Origin: an uncultured Prevotellaceae bacterium
Lineage (GTDB): Bacteria > Bacteroidota > Bacteroidia > Bacteroidales > Muribaculaceae
Assembly (NCBI GenBank): GCA_900318535.1
Contig: ONKU01000011.1
Location: forward strand, 44,306-108,305
DNA length: 64,000 nucleotides
Direction: 5' to 3'
Shown here: one piece after another, positions 35,423 to 44,058 of the stretch
How positions within the stretch are numbered: position 1 is the stretch's first letter
Layout of the letters: every line of letters begins with the position of its first letter
Made by a program: the position numbers and the translations under genes
Notes under the pieces: model-generated
Seen by the model: the letters and a program-made list of their open reading frames with translations, nothing else
The model's database searches: none
Told to the model about the DNA's origin: nothing

Positions 35423-35839
35423 TTATCATTGAGCATCATATATTATCAGTAAATATCATTTGGAGCAATCTGGCTCCAATAAAAACAACGAGTAACTATC
35501 TGTATATCAGATGATTACTCGTGCTCCGTGGAGCTGGAGGTTTTATCGAATGATATTACATACTAATCACATACTGATTGTGTGATAGTATAAACTAATG
35601 AAAATATTTGGTTATCAGTCAGTTGCAGGCTGATGATTAATTTGTCATATCACACGATTAATATGTTATATCACAAAACGGGGGAATACAAAATAGGGGT
35701 TATTCCCCCCTTTTTATCCATTTTCCGATGAAACAGGAAATCCATCAATGAAACCTTAAACGAGGCTATGATGTTTTTGTTTAAATGCCGATTGTAACAT
35801 TGTTATTCATAGACGGTTATATCACTTTTTTATTCCCCC
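35423..35839. repeat. Copy C of the recombination-type repeat, right edge of island 1
   Basis: The left half (35423-35711) matches copy B, the right half (35680-35822) matches copy A, and the palindrome GGGGGAATA (35680-35688) / TATTCCCCC (35701-35709) is shared by both halves. Another TATTCCCCC lies at 35831-35839. The whole 35204-35952 gap has no gene; it is filled by these repeats and ends in a TATTTTTG -7 box (35916-35923). Confidence 0.85.
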
Positions 35840-35952
35840 TTTCGCAGGATTATGATCATATTATATCATAAGCTATCATATTATATCACAATTAAATATG
35901 TGCTTGTATTTGTACTATTTTTGTGCAGAAGAGATCAATAAAAAGATTAGAA

Positions 35953-37377
35953 ATGAGAGAAATTAGGTACAATACAAGAACTTTTCTTAATGCAAAGAAT
36001 CAAGTTGTGATTCGTGTGAGGTGGAACAATAAAAAATCGGAAGTTGGCTTTTCGATCGGAATGACTGTCGACCCGATGAAATGGGATCCTGATACACAGC
36101 GCCCCATTCGTGCATCTACACACATTGTGGGGAACGATAGAATTCCTTCGCGAGTCATCAATGAGAGAATACAAGAATTCTTGGAGACCATTCAAGAAGT
36201 ATTTTCAGAATATATGTTGAGGGGAAGTATTCCCACGCCGGATGATTTACGCGAATTGGTTAATGAGAAACTTGGACGTGCGAAAAAGGTTGCCGAACCG
36301 GAAAATGACACACCACGCCCAAAGACACTGCCCGAGATTTTCAACATATTTCTTTCTGAGGGCGCCAAGGAGCGTGACTGGACTAGTACTGTCCATTATA
36401 AGTATGAGCAGATATGGAAGCAACTTATGGGTTGTGACCCTGAAGTCACACTTGAAACACTCGATAAGGACAAGATGGTTGAACTCAAGGAATGGTATGT
36501 CAGGCACAACTACCGCAACCGTACTATCACTAAGCAATTCAGGATTCTGAAGTCGTTCTTGAGGTGGATGAAAGCAAATGGCTACCCTGTCCTTGATAGT
36601 GCCATAGGTTACACCCCTCACTTGACTGTAACCAAAAAGAATGTCACCTACCTGACGTTCAATGAACTGATGCAGTTCTTTAATCACAAATTCTCGCTTA
36701 ACCAGAAATATCTGGAACGAGCCCGTGATCTGTTTTGCTTCATGGCTTTCACTTCGTTGCGTTATTCTGATTTAGCGCAACTCAAAAGGGCTCATGTCAC
36801 CTCAAGGGGCATTGATTTATACACTAAAAAGACATCTGACCATCTCACGATACCGATTATTGATAAGGCACAGAAGATTATCGATAAATATGCTGACTAT
36901 CAGTCTGAAAACGGCAGCTTGTTTCCTGTTCCCTCAGCACAAAAATTGAATGATTACATCAAGCTTGCAGCAAAGGAAGCGGGACTTGATAGGGAGGTCA
37001 TCAATACCTATTACATCGGCACCAAGCGTTACGACGAAATCAATAAGTTCTATGATATCATTGGTTGTCATGATGGACGCCGCACCTTTGTATGCTGCTC
37101 GCTGGCTTTCGGTATTCCTGCAGCGGTGGTAATGTCTATCACTGGTCACAAGGACTATGAGAGTATGAAGCCCTACATTGAAATCGCCAACGAAACCAAG
37201 CGCTATGAGTTGGATAAGTGGAACGGCAAGGAATGGAAGATCCGCATCACAGAACTGCTAGACAAGTTCGATGAGGCTAAACTCAAAAAGTTATATAAGT
37301 ACGCTAAAAAGCTGGAGTTAGCGGATAAGAGCACAGTCTCGGAAAACGTTGAGAATGCTGAAGACGCAATAAGTTAA
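35953..37377 (+). CDS. Tyrosine recombinase 1 (integrase)
   Basis: About 474 residues from the ATG at 35953 (a GTG at 35923 is in frame but overlaps the -7 box). Arm-type N-terminal domain (RTFLNAKNQVVIRVRW), core-binding SAM-like domain (about 125-215), and a catalytic domain with R270 (TSLRYSDL), H373-x-x-R376 (HDGRRTF), H399 (TGHKD) and Y408 (MKPYIE). This is the build of Bacteroidota integrative-element integrases. It starts 243 bp after the palindrome of copy C and is followed after 165 bp by a second recombinase. All catalytic residues are present. Confidence 0.93.
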   Translation: MREIRYNTRTFLNAKNQVVIRVRWNNKKSEVGFSIGMTVDPMKWDPDTQRPIRASTHIVGNDRIPSRVINERIQEFLETIQEVFSEYMLRGSIPTPDDLRELVNEKLGRAKKVAEPENDTPRPKTLPEIFNIFLSEGAKERDWTSTVHYKYEQIWKQLMGCDPEVTLETLDKDKMVELKEWYVRHNYRNRTITKQFRILKSFLRWMKANGYPVLDSAIGYTPHLTVTKKNVTYLTFNELMQFFNHKFSLNQKYLERARDLFCFMAFTSLRYSDLAQLKRAHVTSRGIDLYTKKTSDHLTIPIIDKAQKIIDKYADYQSENGSLFPVPSAQKLNDYIKLAAKEAGLDREVINTYYIGTKRYDEINKFYDIIGCHDGRRTFVCCSLAFGIPAAVVMSITGHKDYESMKPYIEIANETKRYELDKWNGKEWKIRITELLDKFDEAKLKKLYKYAKKLELADKSTVSENVENAEDAIS

Positions 37378-37542
37378 TGCTTTTGAGAATGTAAAAAAAA
37401 CTAGTTGGGTTTGCTAAAGAATGCCTGAGGCCGCAAGTCAAGATCACAGTGGGGGCTATTAATAGATATCGCATGAGTGATATTCACCGGATTATAGAAG
37501 GCGGCGACTCCAATCACACTTTCTTATTATTGAACTATTGTT

Positions 37543-38919
37543 ATGGACAAGCATCGACAGAATTTTTATGATAAGTGTAAATTGAGGTTTTATTTGCCTT
37601 TTACTAAATCTTCAAATCCTGGCACAATTTACCTGACGACATATATAGATGGCAAGCATTATCGATGTTCTACACACCTTAAAGTGTATCCCAACCAGTG
37701 GAATTCCGAGAAGCAGCTGGCGGTTATTTCTAATGTCCAGTCTCAATTGGACAACCACAATAATGAGATTGTCAATGAACAATTAAATAAGTTGAGACGT
37801 TACTACTCAGAATTTATTGAATATGTAAGCAACAATTATGTCACCGATATATTAGAAACACTCAAACAATTTATCTTTCGAGATGATGCTAAAACCAAGT
37901 TAGTCCTCGTATATGTTGCTGCTGAAGCGCTGGAGTATTATCATAAATATGTAAAGCCTTCAATCAAAGAGAGCACAAAACGGCAAAATGAATCTCTTTT
38001 GAGCGAGTTCGGCCGTTTCGTTGATACGTTACCTAAAAATGATAAAACAATGCAAATCTTTAGCCAGAAAGGTTTGAATATGTACAAGGAATACCTGATT
38101 GATAAGATGAACAGAAGCAAAACGGATGGCAAAATGAGGAACTTCGGGGTCGGTCAATTGAATCGTTGCGGAGCTATTATCGCTATGCTGATTAACAAAG
38201 TGTTCGTCCCAAGAGAAATCGTCTCCAACTTTGTGGTTTGGATTAAAGTGGATGACCCTCGCAGAGAAGACCAAATTGGTTATTTCCCCCTGTTTGATGA
38301 CGAAGTTGCCGCGATTGAGAATTGTTCTGGACTAACTCCCGTCGAAGAAGAATACCGTGATTTATTCTTACTTCACATCGAATGTGGACAGCGCGTTTCT
38401 GACTTGGCTAAACTGCTCACAGGAAAGTATGATGTAAAAAAAGGAAAGAGATACAACTTCATTGTCGTTACGACAATGAAGGAGAACATCAAAGCTATTA
38501 TTCCTTTAACGCCTAGGATGAGAATGCTAATGGACAGAGTAAAAAAACAGAAGCTAGTTGACCCTATTGAGTTTGAAAGAAAGACCAAAGGCAAAGGCAA
38601 TAATACATATAATGAAGCCATTAGGCGGATAGCAAAAAAGGCTGGATTGAATAGGACCATCGTTAAAATTGATTCAACTCAAAAAGAAGTGAAGAAACCA
38701 CTATACGAAACGATAACCAGCCATTACGCTCGGTGTACGTTCATTACTAATATGATAAAAAAAGGAGAAAGCCCAGAAGAAGTACGCAGAATGTCAGGCC
38801 ATGCTTCTGATGAAATGATCAGAACAGTCTATGCGCAGTTAACAGATGAAGAAATAATCAAAAACCTAGAATCAAGGCTTAAACTAAATCACGATGAAAA
38901 TGGCATAACAATGGATTAA
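37543..38919 (+). CDS. Tyrosine recombinase 2 (integrase)
   Basis: 458 residues. N-terminal arm-type domain (LRFYLPFTKS, IYLTTYIDGKHYRCS), SAM-like domain (about 120-230), and a catalytic domain with R284 (CGQRVSDL), H394-x-x-R397 (SHYARCTF), H420 (MSGHAS) and Y430 (RTVYAQL). It is only distantly like recombinase 1. Tandem tyrosine recombinase genes are common at the ends of Bacteroidota mobile elements. It is complete. The 210-bp gap that follows has no gene apart from the promoter of the phosphoesterase. Confidence 0.93.
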   Translation: MDKHRQNFYDKCKLRFYLPFTKSSNPGTIYLTTYIDGKHYRCSTHLKVYPNQWNSEKQLAVISNVQSQLDNHNNEIVNEQLNKLRRYYSEFIEYVSNNYVTDILETLKQFIFRDDAKTKLVLVYVAAEALEYYHKYVKPSIKESTKRQNESLLSEFGRFVDTLPKNDKTMQIFSQKGLNMYKEYLIDKMNRSKTDGKMRNFGVGQLNRCGAIIAMLINKVFVPREIVSNFVVWIKVDDPRREDQIGYFPLFDDEVAAIENCSGLTPVEEEYRDLFLLHIECGQRVSDLAKLLTGKYDVKKGKRYNFIVVTTMKENIKAIIPLTPRMRMLMDRVKKQKLVDPIEFERKTKGKGNNTYNEAIRRIAKKAGLNRTIVKIDSTQKEVKKPLYETITSHYARCTFITNMIKKGESPEEVRRMSGHASDEMIRTVYAQLTDEEIIKNLESRLKLNHDENGITMD

Positions 38920-39070
38920 GCCATCTTCCTTTTTATATATCCGTATAGCAATTGTCTTGGTCGATTCAAAAGAGAACCAAATAGTTGATTTTTACATGAT
39001 TTATAACTCAATATTGCGAACAGAAAGGTTTTCAAAATAATATTGTAATTCAGTCAATAACTCATGTGTA

Positions 39071-39101
39071 TTGTCTGATTATCGAATAATCACTAATTTT
39101 G
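39071..39101 (+). promoter_or_regulatory. Promoter of the metallophosphoesterase gene
   Basis: TTG (39071-39073), 20 bp, TAATTTTG (39094-39101), 28 bp before the ATG. Confidence 0.55.
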
Positions 39102-39129
39102 TTGACAGAATAAGACCACTGAATAAAAC

Positions 39130-39894
39130 ATGAAGATTCAATTTGCATCTGATTTACACTTGGAGTTCCGAGAGAACTGGCGATATCTAAGGGACAATGG
39201 CCCCATGGACGTGAAGGGTGACATCCTGGTCTTGGCTGGGGACACGGGTTACCTGGGAGACGACATGTACAGCGTGCACCCATTCTGGGACTGGGCGTCC
39301 GAAAACTTTGAGCAAGTGCTGGTCGCACTGGGCAACCACGAGTTTTATAAATACTACGACCTAAAGACGATACAGGACGGACTGGTGGGCGAAATCCGCC
39401 CCAATGTTCACTACTACTATAACAAGGTCGTAACGATCCAGGATGTGGACTTCATCATATCCACCCTGTGGGCCCATATCGACATGGACAACGCCTTCGT
39501 CAGCGAGCGAGGCGTGGCCGACTTCTACCGCATCGTCTATGGCGAAAACCTGTTGAGGTATTCTGATTTCAACGGAGAGCATCAGCGCTGCCTCGACTTC
39601 ATCAAGAAGTCCGTCAGCGCCAGCCAGGCCAAGCACAAGGTCGTTGTCACCCACCATGTTCCATCCTATCAACTGGTCGCCCCAGAGTTCCAGGGCAGCC
39701 GCATCAACGGCGCATTCACCGTCGAACTGACCGACTACATAGCCGACAGCGGAATCGACTATTGGATCTATGGCCACTCCCACCGCAACATAGACAAGAC
39801 CATCGGCTCCACCCGCTGCCTCTGCAACCAATTCGGCTACGTCTCCTACAACGAACACCTCATCTTCGATAGGACAAAGATTATTGAGATATGA
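39130..39894 (+). CDS. Calcineurin-like metallophosphoesterase
   Basis: 254 residues with the full metal-binding motif series: FASDLHLEF (D-x-H), LAGDTG (GD), LGNHEFYKY (GNHE), VVTHHVPS (H) and YGHSHRN (GHxH). A two-metal phosphoesterase acting on an unknown cyclic nucleotide, nucleotide or phosphoprotein. The first 37 residues are nearly repeated in the chimeric ORF at 41.8-42.1 kb on the opposite strand. No operon partner. Confidence 0.92.
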   Translation: MKIQFASDLHLEFRENWRYLRDNGPMDVKGDILVLAGDTGYLGDDMYSVHPFWDWASENFEQVLVALGNHEFYKYYDLKTIQDGLVGEIRPNVHYYYNKVVTIQDVDFIISTLWAHIDMDNAFVSERGVADFYRIVYGENLLRYSDFNGEHQRCLDFIKKSVSASQAKHKVVVTHHVPSYQLVAPEFQGSRINGAFTVELTDYIADSGIDYWIYGHSHRNIDKTIGSTRCLCNQFGYVSYNEHLIFDRTKIIEI

Positions 39895-40636
39895 GATATT
39901 GATTGTAGATACTGAAAGAGACATTTAAAACAACTAAAGGCCGCTCCAAAAGTAATAAGAAACCTTATAAACAAGAAACAACAATACGCCCCAAAATTTG
40001 GACTGCTGGCGACACATCAACAGGCCGGCGGCGAATGGGGTGACAACATATAAACATAACAAGATGGAGAAGGACCTGCTGGCGAAGAGTCAGTCGGACA
40101 ACCACCATCACCCGGACGATGACCCATTGGAGTGACACCGTAACCTCAAGACGTTACACCGTTCACTTTAGTGGCGAGCCCGGAGAAGTAGCGATATCGG
40201 TGCTGGAGAAGCATTGACGTTGCTACTTCTTTTTTTTTGCTTTTCAAAATTGTAATTACCTTAAAATCAGAGAAAAGCAAATATAACAGCCTCGGAAAAG
40301 TCAGCCGTTTTCAAAAAAATCTCGAAAATGGCTGATTTTTATGATAAAAAATGTGCTTTTATTTTTCTGGGATGAGGGTAAAATGGGTAGTTCCAGAAAA
40401 ATAAAACGATGTTTCGTGAGCTGTAAACCCATTCAGTGATAAAACCGCCAAACTGTCAACCCTGTTTAGGCGAACGATAAAATTAGTGTAAACCAACTTA
40501 GTTAATCGCTCTCAAATCTGTCAAGTATTCTTAGGGATAGTCACCCTCAAGGCAAGTGATTAAATGTATTTTGTTTTGGTGTGCCGAAATGTGGCATTGG
40601 ATCGAGTTATTTTTGCGGCAAAAATGCCATTTGGCC
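39895..40636. other. 742-bp gap: hairpins, one short ORF, ATPase promoter
   Basis: No convincing gene. An ATG at 40064 opens 23 codons ending NHHHPDDDPLE, too short to call. GTAAC/GTTAC at 40140-40157 forms a small hairpin, and a terminator follows at 40184. A TATTTTTG -7 box at 40608-40615 supports the ATG at 40637 as start of the ATPase. Confidence 0.5.
40184..40238 (+). terminator. Intrinsic terminator in the gap after the phosphoesterase
   Basis: AGAAGTAGC and GCTACTTCT form a perfect 9-bp stem followed by an 8-base T-run. It lies 290 bp after the stop codon of the phosphoesterase, so a separate short transcript may end here. Confidence 0.75.
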
Positions 40637-41383
40637 ATGAAAGAGAATATCTATTTGAGACGAATCAGGAGACGAGAAGGGGAATGGGATACGAGCAAAT
40701 ACCCATTCTCCATTCCAGTGATTAGAGACTTTACTGAGTTTAGATTTGAGAAGTCGGTGACCTATATCGTTGGAGGCAACGGATCGGGGAAATCGACGTT
40801 ACTCGAAGCGATTGCTGTTTTGCTGCGTATCAATCCCGAAGGCGGCTCCCGTCATTTCAACTTCCATACAGAAGAGACCCATTCATCATTGTATGACGCA
40901 CTGATCGCATCCCAAGCAAGCCTGCGTTATCGTGACACGTATTTCTTCAGGGCAGAGAGTTTCTACAACGTAAACTCAGAGATTGAGAGGTTGGCCAGAA
41001 TTGAGCCCAAGATGTTGAAGGCATATGGAGGAAAGAGCCTTCATCATCTATCGCATGGGGAAGGGTTTATGGCGTTAATTACAAATCGCCTGTCAGGTCG
41101 GGGCATCTACATTTTTGACGAACCCGAGGCGGCGCTCTCCTTCCAAAACCAGCTGCAGTTCCTGTTATGGATCAAAGATGTGGTCAAGAAAGGAGCTCAA
41201 ATCATCATTGCCACCCACTCACCCGTCATTCTTTCTTATCCAAACGCATCCATCCACGAGATCAAGGATGGCCAACTGGTGCCCACACAATATCGCGACT
41301 GCAGTGTCTATCGCGATCTTTATGGCTTCCTTCTCAACCGTGAAGGCTGCCTCCAAGAACTCGGCCTCTTCGAAAAAGACTAA
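40637..41383 (+). CDS. ABC-type ATPase of the COG3910 kind
   Basis: About 248 residues from the ATG at 40637, chosen because the -7 box at 40608 excludes the upstream start. Walker A IVGGNGSGKSTLL, signature LHHLSHGEGF, Walker B GIYIFDEPEAALS, switch His in IIATHSP. A stand-alone soluble ABC ATPase like those in defence and repair contexts; it lacks the coiled coil of SMC/RecF proteins and a nuclease domain. Downstream gene is convergent, so no operon partner is visible. Exact function unknown. Confidence 0.88.
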   Translation: MKENIYLRRIRRREGEWDTSKYPFSIPVIRDFTEFRFEKSVTYIVGGNGSGKSTLLEAIAVLLRINPEGGSRHFNFHTEETHSSLYDALIASQASLRYRDTYFFRAESFYNVNSEIERLARIEPKMLKAYGGKSLHHLSHGEGFMALITNRLSGRGIYIFDEPEAALSFQNQLQFLLWIKDVVKKGAQIIIATHSPVILSYPNASIHEIKDGQLVPTQYRDCSVYRDLYGFLLNREGCLQELGLFEKD

Positions 41384-41414
41384 AGGAGGCAAATCAATGT
41401 TTTAGGATTAGCCC

Positions 41415-41819
41415 TCAATGCATCAGCATAATCAAACACACGTCGAAGGCCATAATTAGAGTAAACGCTATAACATAGACGACAAGATTCACTATCGCAT
41501 AAGTGGTGTTCCATTCTTTAGCGATAGTCATAAGATCCGAGTAGCAGTGAGCAAATACCTCGTTTATGGTACCTGGGTAGTAATGTTTGAACACAGCCCA
41601 GTATCCGAAGACATTAAATAGGAAGTAGATGATACAAGCGGCTATACATAACGGATTTGTAGTTGACACGGCTATTCCGAGCATTACAAGAGCCATAACC
41701 ACACATAACAACGGCCAAAGGTGGATGCAGATATAAACACTGGCTTTCTCATAATTCCAACCAAAGGGGCGGCCTATTTGAGCGAGACAGACACACAGGA
41801 ATTGAAATACCTTGTCCAT
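41415..41819 (-). CDS. Small multi-span membrane protein, unrecognised
   Basis: 134 residues with four hydrophobic segments: about 30-50 (ICIHLWPLLCVVMALVML), 56-74 (PLCIAACIIYFLFNVFGY) and, in the last 30 residues, NLVVYVIAFTLIMAFDVC-LIML. No signal peptide cut or known motif. It lies 10 bp after the chimeric ORF and may once have been cotranscribed with an ADP-ribosylglycohydrolase gene. Confidence 0.6.
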   Translation of the reverse strand: MDKVFQFLCVCLAQIGRPFGWNYEKASVYICIHLWPLLCVVMALVMLGIAVSTTNPLCIAACIIYFLFNVFGYWAVFKHYYPGTINEVFAHCYSDLMTIAKEWNTTYAIVNLVVYVIAFTLIMAFDVCLIMLMH

Positions 41820-41829
41820 AACGAAACTT

Positions 41830-42105
41830 TTAATACTTGATGACTTCCATCATTCCTTGGATGACCTCTTCGAGTTGATCACGATAAATCAGGCCGTCGA
41901 CATACTCTGAAGGGATAGCATTGAATCCGAATTTGGCTCCGAGGATAGAACAAGCAACGGCAGCGTTGGTGTCGGCATCACCACCAGCACGGACAACAGC
42001 CAGCACGAGGACGTCGCCTTTAACATCCATTGGTCCTTGCTCTCTCAACACACGCCAGTTCTCACGAAACTCCAGGTGCAGGTCAGATGCGTATTGAATT
42101 CTCAT
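41830..42105 (-). pseudogene. Chimera: phosphoesterase N-terminus joined to ADP-ribosylglycohydrolase C-terminus
   Basis: 91 codons in one frame. Residues 1-36 (MRIQYASDLHLEFRENW, then GPMDVKGDVLVLA) match the start of the metallophosphoesterase at 39130. Residues 37-91 (VRAGGDADTNAAVACSILGA) are the end of an ADP-ribosylglycohydrolase (DraG family), including the GGDxDTN metal-binding motif and the usual IP-x-L-L end. Neither enzyme can be complete. The join is in frame at 'LVLA|VVRAGG'. It looks like the product of an illegitimate deletion between two formerly neighbouring genes. Confidence 0.8.
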
Positions 42106-42187
42106 GATAATCTATTTGATACTGGTTTGTCAATATACCAACACAGATAATAAACCACTCCAATAAACTCATTAATATGGTACCAGC

Positions 42188-42709
42188 TTACACTTCATGG
42201 GCTTCAATGGATACGCATCTGGTTCCTTCTAGGCCGAGACGATCATTAGCGACAAGTTCTATGGCTTCCTCTCTTGCATCGTGTTTGTTAACGGCAGTAA
42301 TGCTTAGTCGTTCTTTCTCGCCTAGTTCAGTCACGATATCCACTTTGTAATGGTGGATGGTGTCGTATTCCTTGTTTATCACTGCAGCCTCAACCAGTGA
42401 AGTGGTCCAGTTGATGATTTCTGCCGGCGCCTTGCGGATATTCTTCAGCAGCTTTACTTTCACCGGGGCATCGGTACCGTCGGGGTTGACCTTGCGGAAT
42501 CGTTTACATCCACAGGAACATTCCCAGATAGGCGGACGACGGGGAATATTGTCACCACCCATCATACCTTCCCTGCGATATTTCAGAAAGAACTCCACCT
42601 CGGTCATATCCCCTGTGCCGTATATGATATCGACAATACCACCTCCACAAATCGGACATTTCCTCGGCTTGCGTTCTACATCAATGATTCTTGGACGACT
42701 GATCAACAT
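42188..42709 (-). CDS. Zinc-ribbon protein, unrecognised
   Basis: 173 residues. Two cysteine pairs, KCPICGGG (near residue 18) and WECSCGCKRF (near 62-68), make a zinc ribbon. The C-terminal half has a beta-alpha pattern (HYKVDIVTELGEKERLSITA). No family known to me. It is 12 bp after the 96-residue gene that overlaps mcrC, so it may be the last gene of the mcrBC operon. Confidence 0.65.
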   Translation of the reverse strand: MLISRPRIIDVERKPRKCPICGGGIVDIIYGTGDMTEVEFFLKYRREGMMGGDNIPRRPPIWECSCGCKRFRKVNPDGTDAPVKVKLLKNIRKAPAEIINWTTSLVEAAVINKEYDTIHHYKVDIVTELGEKERLSITAVNKHDAREEAIELVANDRLGLEGTRCVSIEAHEV

Positions 42710-42721
42710 AGGCTTTTCTGT

Positions 42722-43012
42722 TTATGATCTCCACATTATTTTAGCATTCTCGGGACTTACATCTTCATCTTCCAACAGATATAGACCTCGGCGGAAGGGC
42801 TCACTCTCCGTTATGGACACAAGCTCAATGGTAAAGCACTTTATGACGATCTGTGTATCCTCGATTTTGAACTTGAAGATATTCTTGTACTTGGCGTCCT
42901 TCTCGACAAGCTCGTCTTCGTTCAGGTCGAATCGCTTTACAACGGCATCATGCATACTGTAATTCTCACCGAATTTATCGACGAAGAGCTGCCAATTCTT
43001 TATTTCTTTCAT
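42722..43012 (-). CDS. 96-residue protein translationally coupled to mcrC
   Basis: 96 residues beginning MKEIKNWQLFVDKFGENYSM, with 'HDAVVKRFDLNEDEL' and a beta-rich C-terminus (IEDTQIVIKCFTIELVSI). It resembles small immunity-like proteins in size and the 'W..F...f....HDA.v' pattern, but no known function. Its ATG overlaps the mcrC stop by 4 bp (43009-43012), so it should be made together with McrC. Confidence 0.7.
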   Translation of the reverse strand: MKEIKNWQLFVDKFGENYSMHDAVVKRFDLNEDELVEKDAKYKNIFKFKIEDTQIVIKCFTIELVSITESEPFRRGLYLLEDEDVSPENAKIMWRS

Positions 43013-44058
43013 GATTGAACGATGCTATCTAATTGTTTTTTTATGTGGTCAAAATCTTGGTTTAGGTCCAATGACCTAACGTATAACTTGTTCCCGTCCT
43101 TATGAGGGTACATGAAATCCATTTTGCCCTCAGATAATGTCTGAGCATAAAGGAGCATACCATCAACCAACCCAGTATGATCTGTGTCATAATTCATAAC
43201 ATAAGAGTTAATCTGATAGAAGTTCAGTGATTTGAGAATGTTTTTCCCCATATGCTCAAGTAGTGAATGGGAATGATATTTAGCGTCTATTATTAAAGTC
43301 CGCTCACCGACTCTAAGGAAAATGTCGGTCTGCATGATAGGTAGTGCTGACTTTGATTCGGCTGAAACCTTCTCCATCTCAAAGTTCCATTCGATACGTG
43401 CTGCCCTGGGTTTGCATTCTGGATAGTGACGTCGGTAATACTCCAAAATGAATTTTTCATACAGACGGCTCATGTGATCGTCTGAGAATGTATTCATGCA
43501 ATACTCTCCTCTGTCGGTTGTCAAGATTAGATTATCAAGAACGAAGTAGCAAATATAGATCAACATTCTATAACGTCTGCTATTACGATCAAATCTAATG
43601 GCAGACCACCTGATACAAGCCGGGTCGATAGTAGATACTTCAGAGAGGTAAAGTGACATCTTCTTGAGAGCGTCTTTTCTCTCCTTCTTAACATTCCCGT
43701 GCTTTATCAAAAGGACAGCGGTTGTCTTGATAATCTGATTGAAGATATTATCTACAGAAAGCTCATCGTAATCACAGTCTAACAATCTCTTTCTAGCTGC
43801 AAGATTTCTCATACTGCCATTAAGATCCAGCTTGCCTTTCAACGAAGACATTGTTTCGTGTTTTAAGACATATTCCTTACGAAGACCTTGTTTTAGTTGA
43901 ACAGAAAAACCTCTTACAAGAATCTCGGCAAACAAATCATGAATGTTGTCGAAATCCTCAGTAGCAATCTTCTCATAATAATTCTGGCGCAGCTCTTGGA
44001 AGGCATAGGCCAGCATGTGGAAGATATTCTTAATTAGTATTCCATTGTCTTTAGTCAT
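43009..44058 (-). CDS. mcrC: McrC nuclease subunit of a McrBC-type modification-dependent restriction system
   Basis: 349 residues. The N-terminal half matches McrC (GILIKNIFHMLAYAF; HETMSSLKGKLDL). The C-terminal nuclease has the PD-(D/E)XK core: D245 in MQTDIFLRVG and D258-A-K260 in TLIIDAKYHSHS. McrC joins the GTPase McrB and cuts DNA when the complex meets modified cytosines. The start overlaps the end of mcrB by 8 bp. The 96-residue gene overlaps its end. Confidence 0.9.
   Translation of the reverse strand: MTKDNGILIKNIFHMLAYAFQELRQNYYEKIATEDFDNIHDLFAEILVRGFSVQLKQGLRKEYVLKHETMSSLKGKLDLNGSMRNLAARKRLLDCDYDELSVDNIFNQIIKTTAVLLIKHGNVKKERKDALKKMSLYLSEVSTIDPACIRWSAIRFDRNSRRYRMLIYICYFVLDNLILTTDRGEYCMNTFSDDHMSRLYEKFILEYYRRHYPECKPRAARIEWNFEMEKVSAESKSALPIMQTDIFLRVGERTLIIDAKYHSHSLLEHMGKNILKSLNFYQINSYVMNYDTDHTGLVDGMLLYAQTLSEGKMDFMYPHKDGNKLYVRSLDLNQDFDHIKKQLDSIVQS

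Noticed and set aside
35204-35952. Possible CRISPR array, because of repeated boxes
   Set aside because: The GGGGGAATA boxes are 9 bp, irregularly spaced and partly inverted; there are no spacers and no cas operon. The Cas4-like gene at 21.5 kb is a DUF2779 fusion, not a CRISPR protein.
40064-40135. 23-codon ORF with a His/Asp-rich end
   Set aside because: Too short, no clear promoter, no homologue that I can name; described only as part of the gap.
40001-40260. tRNA or 6S-like RNA in the 39.9-40.6 kb gap
   Set aside because: Only small hairpins and one terminator are visible; no cloverleaf or known RNA consensus could be matched by eye.
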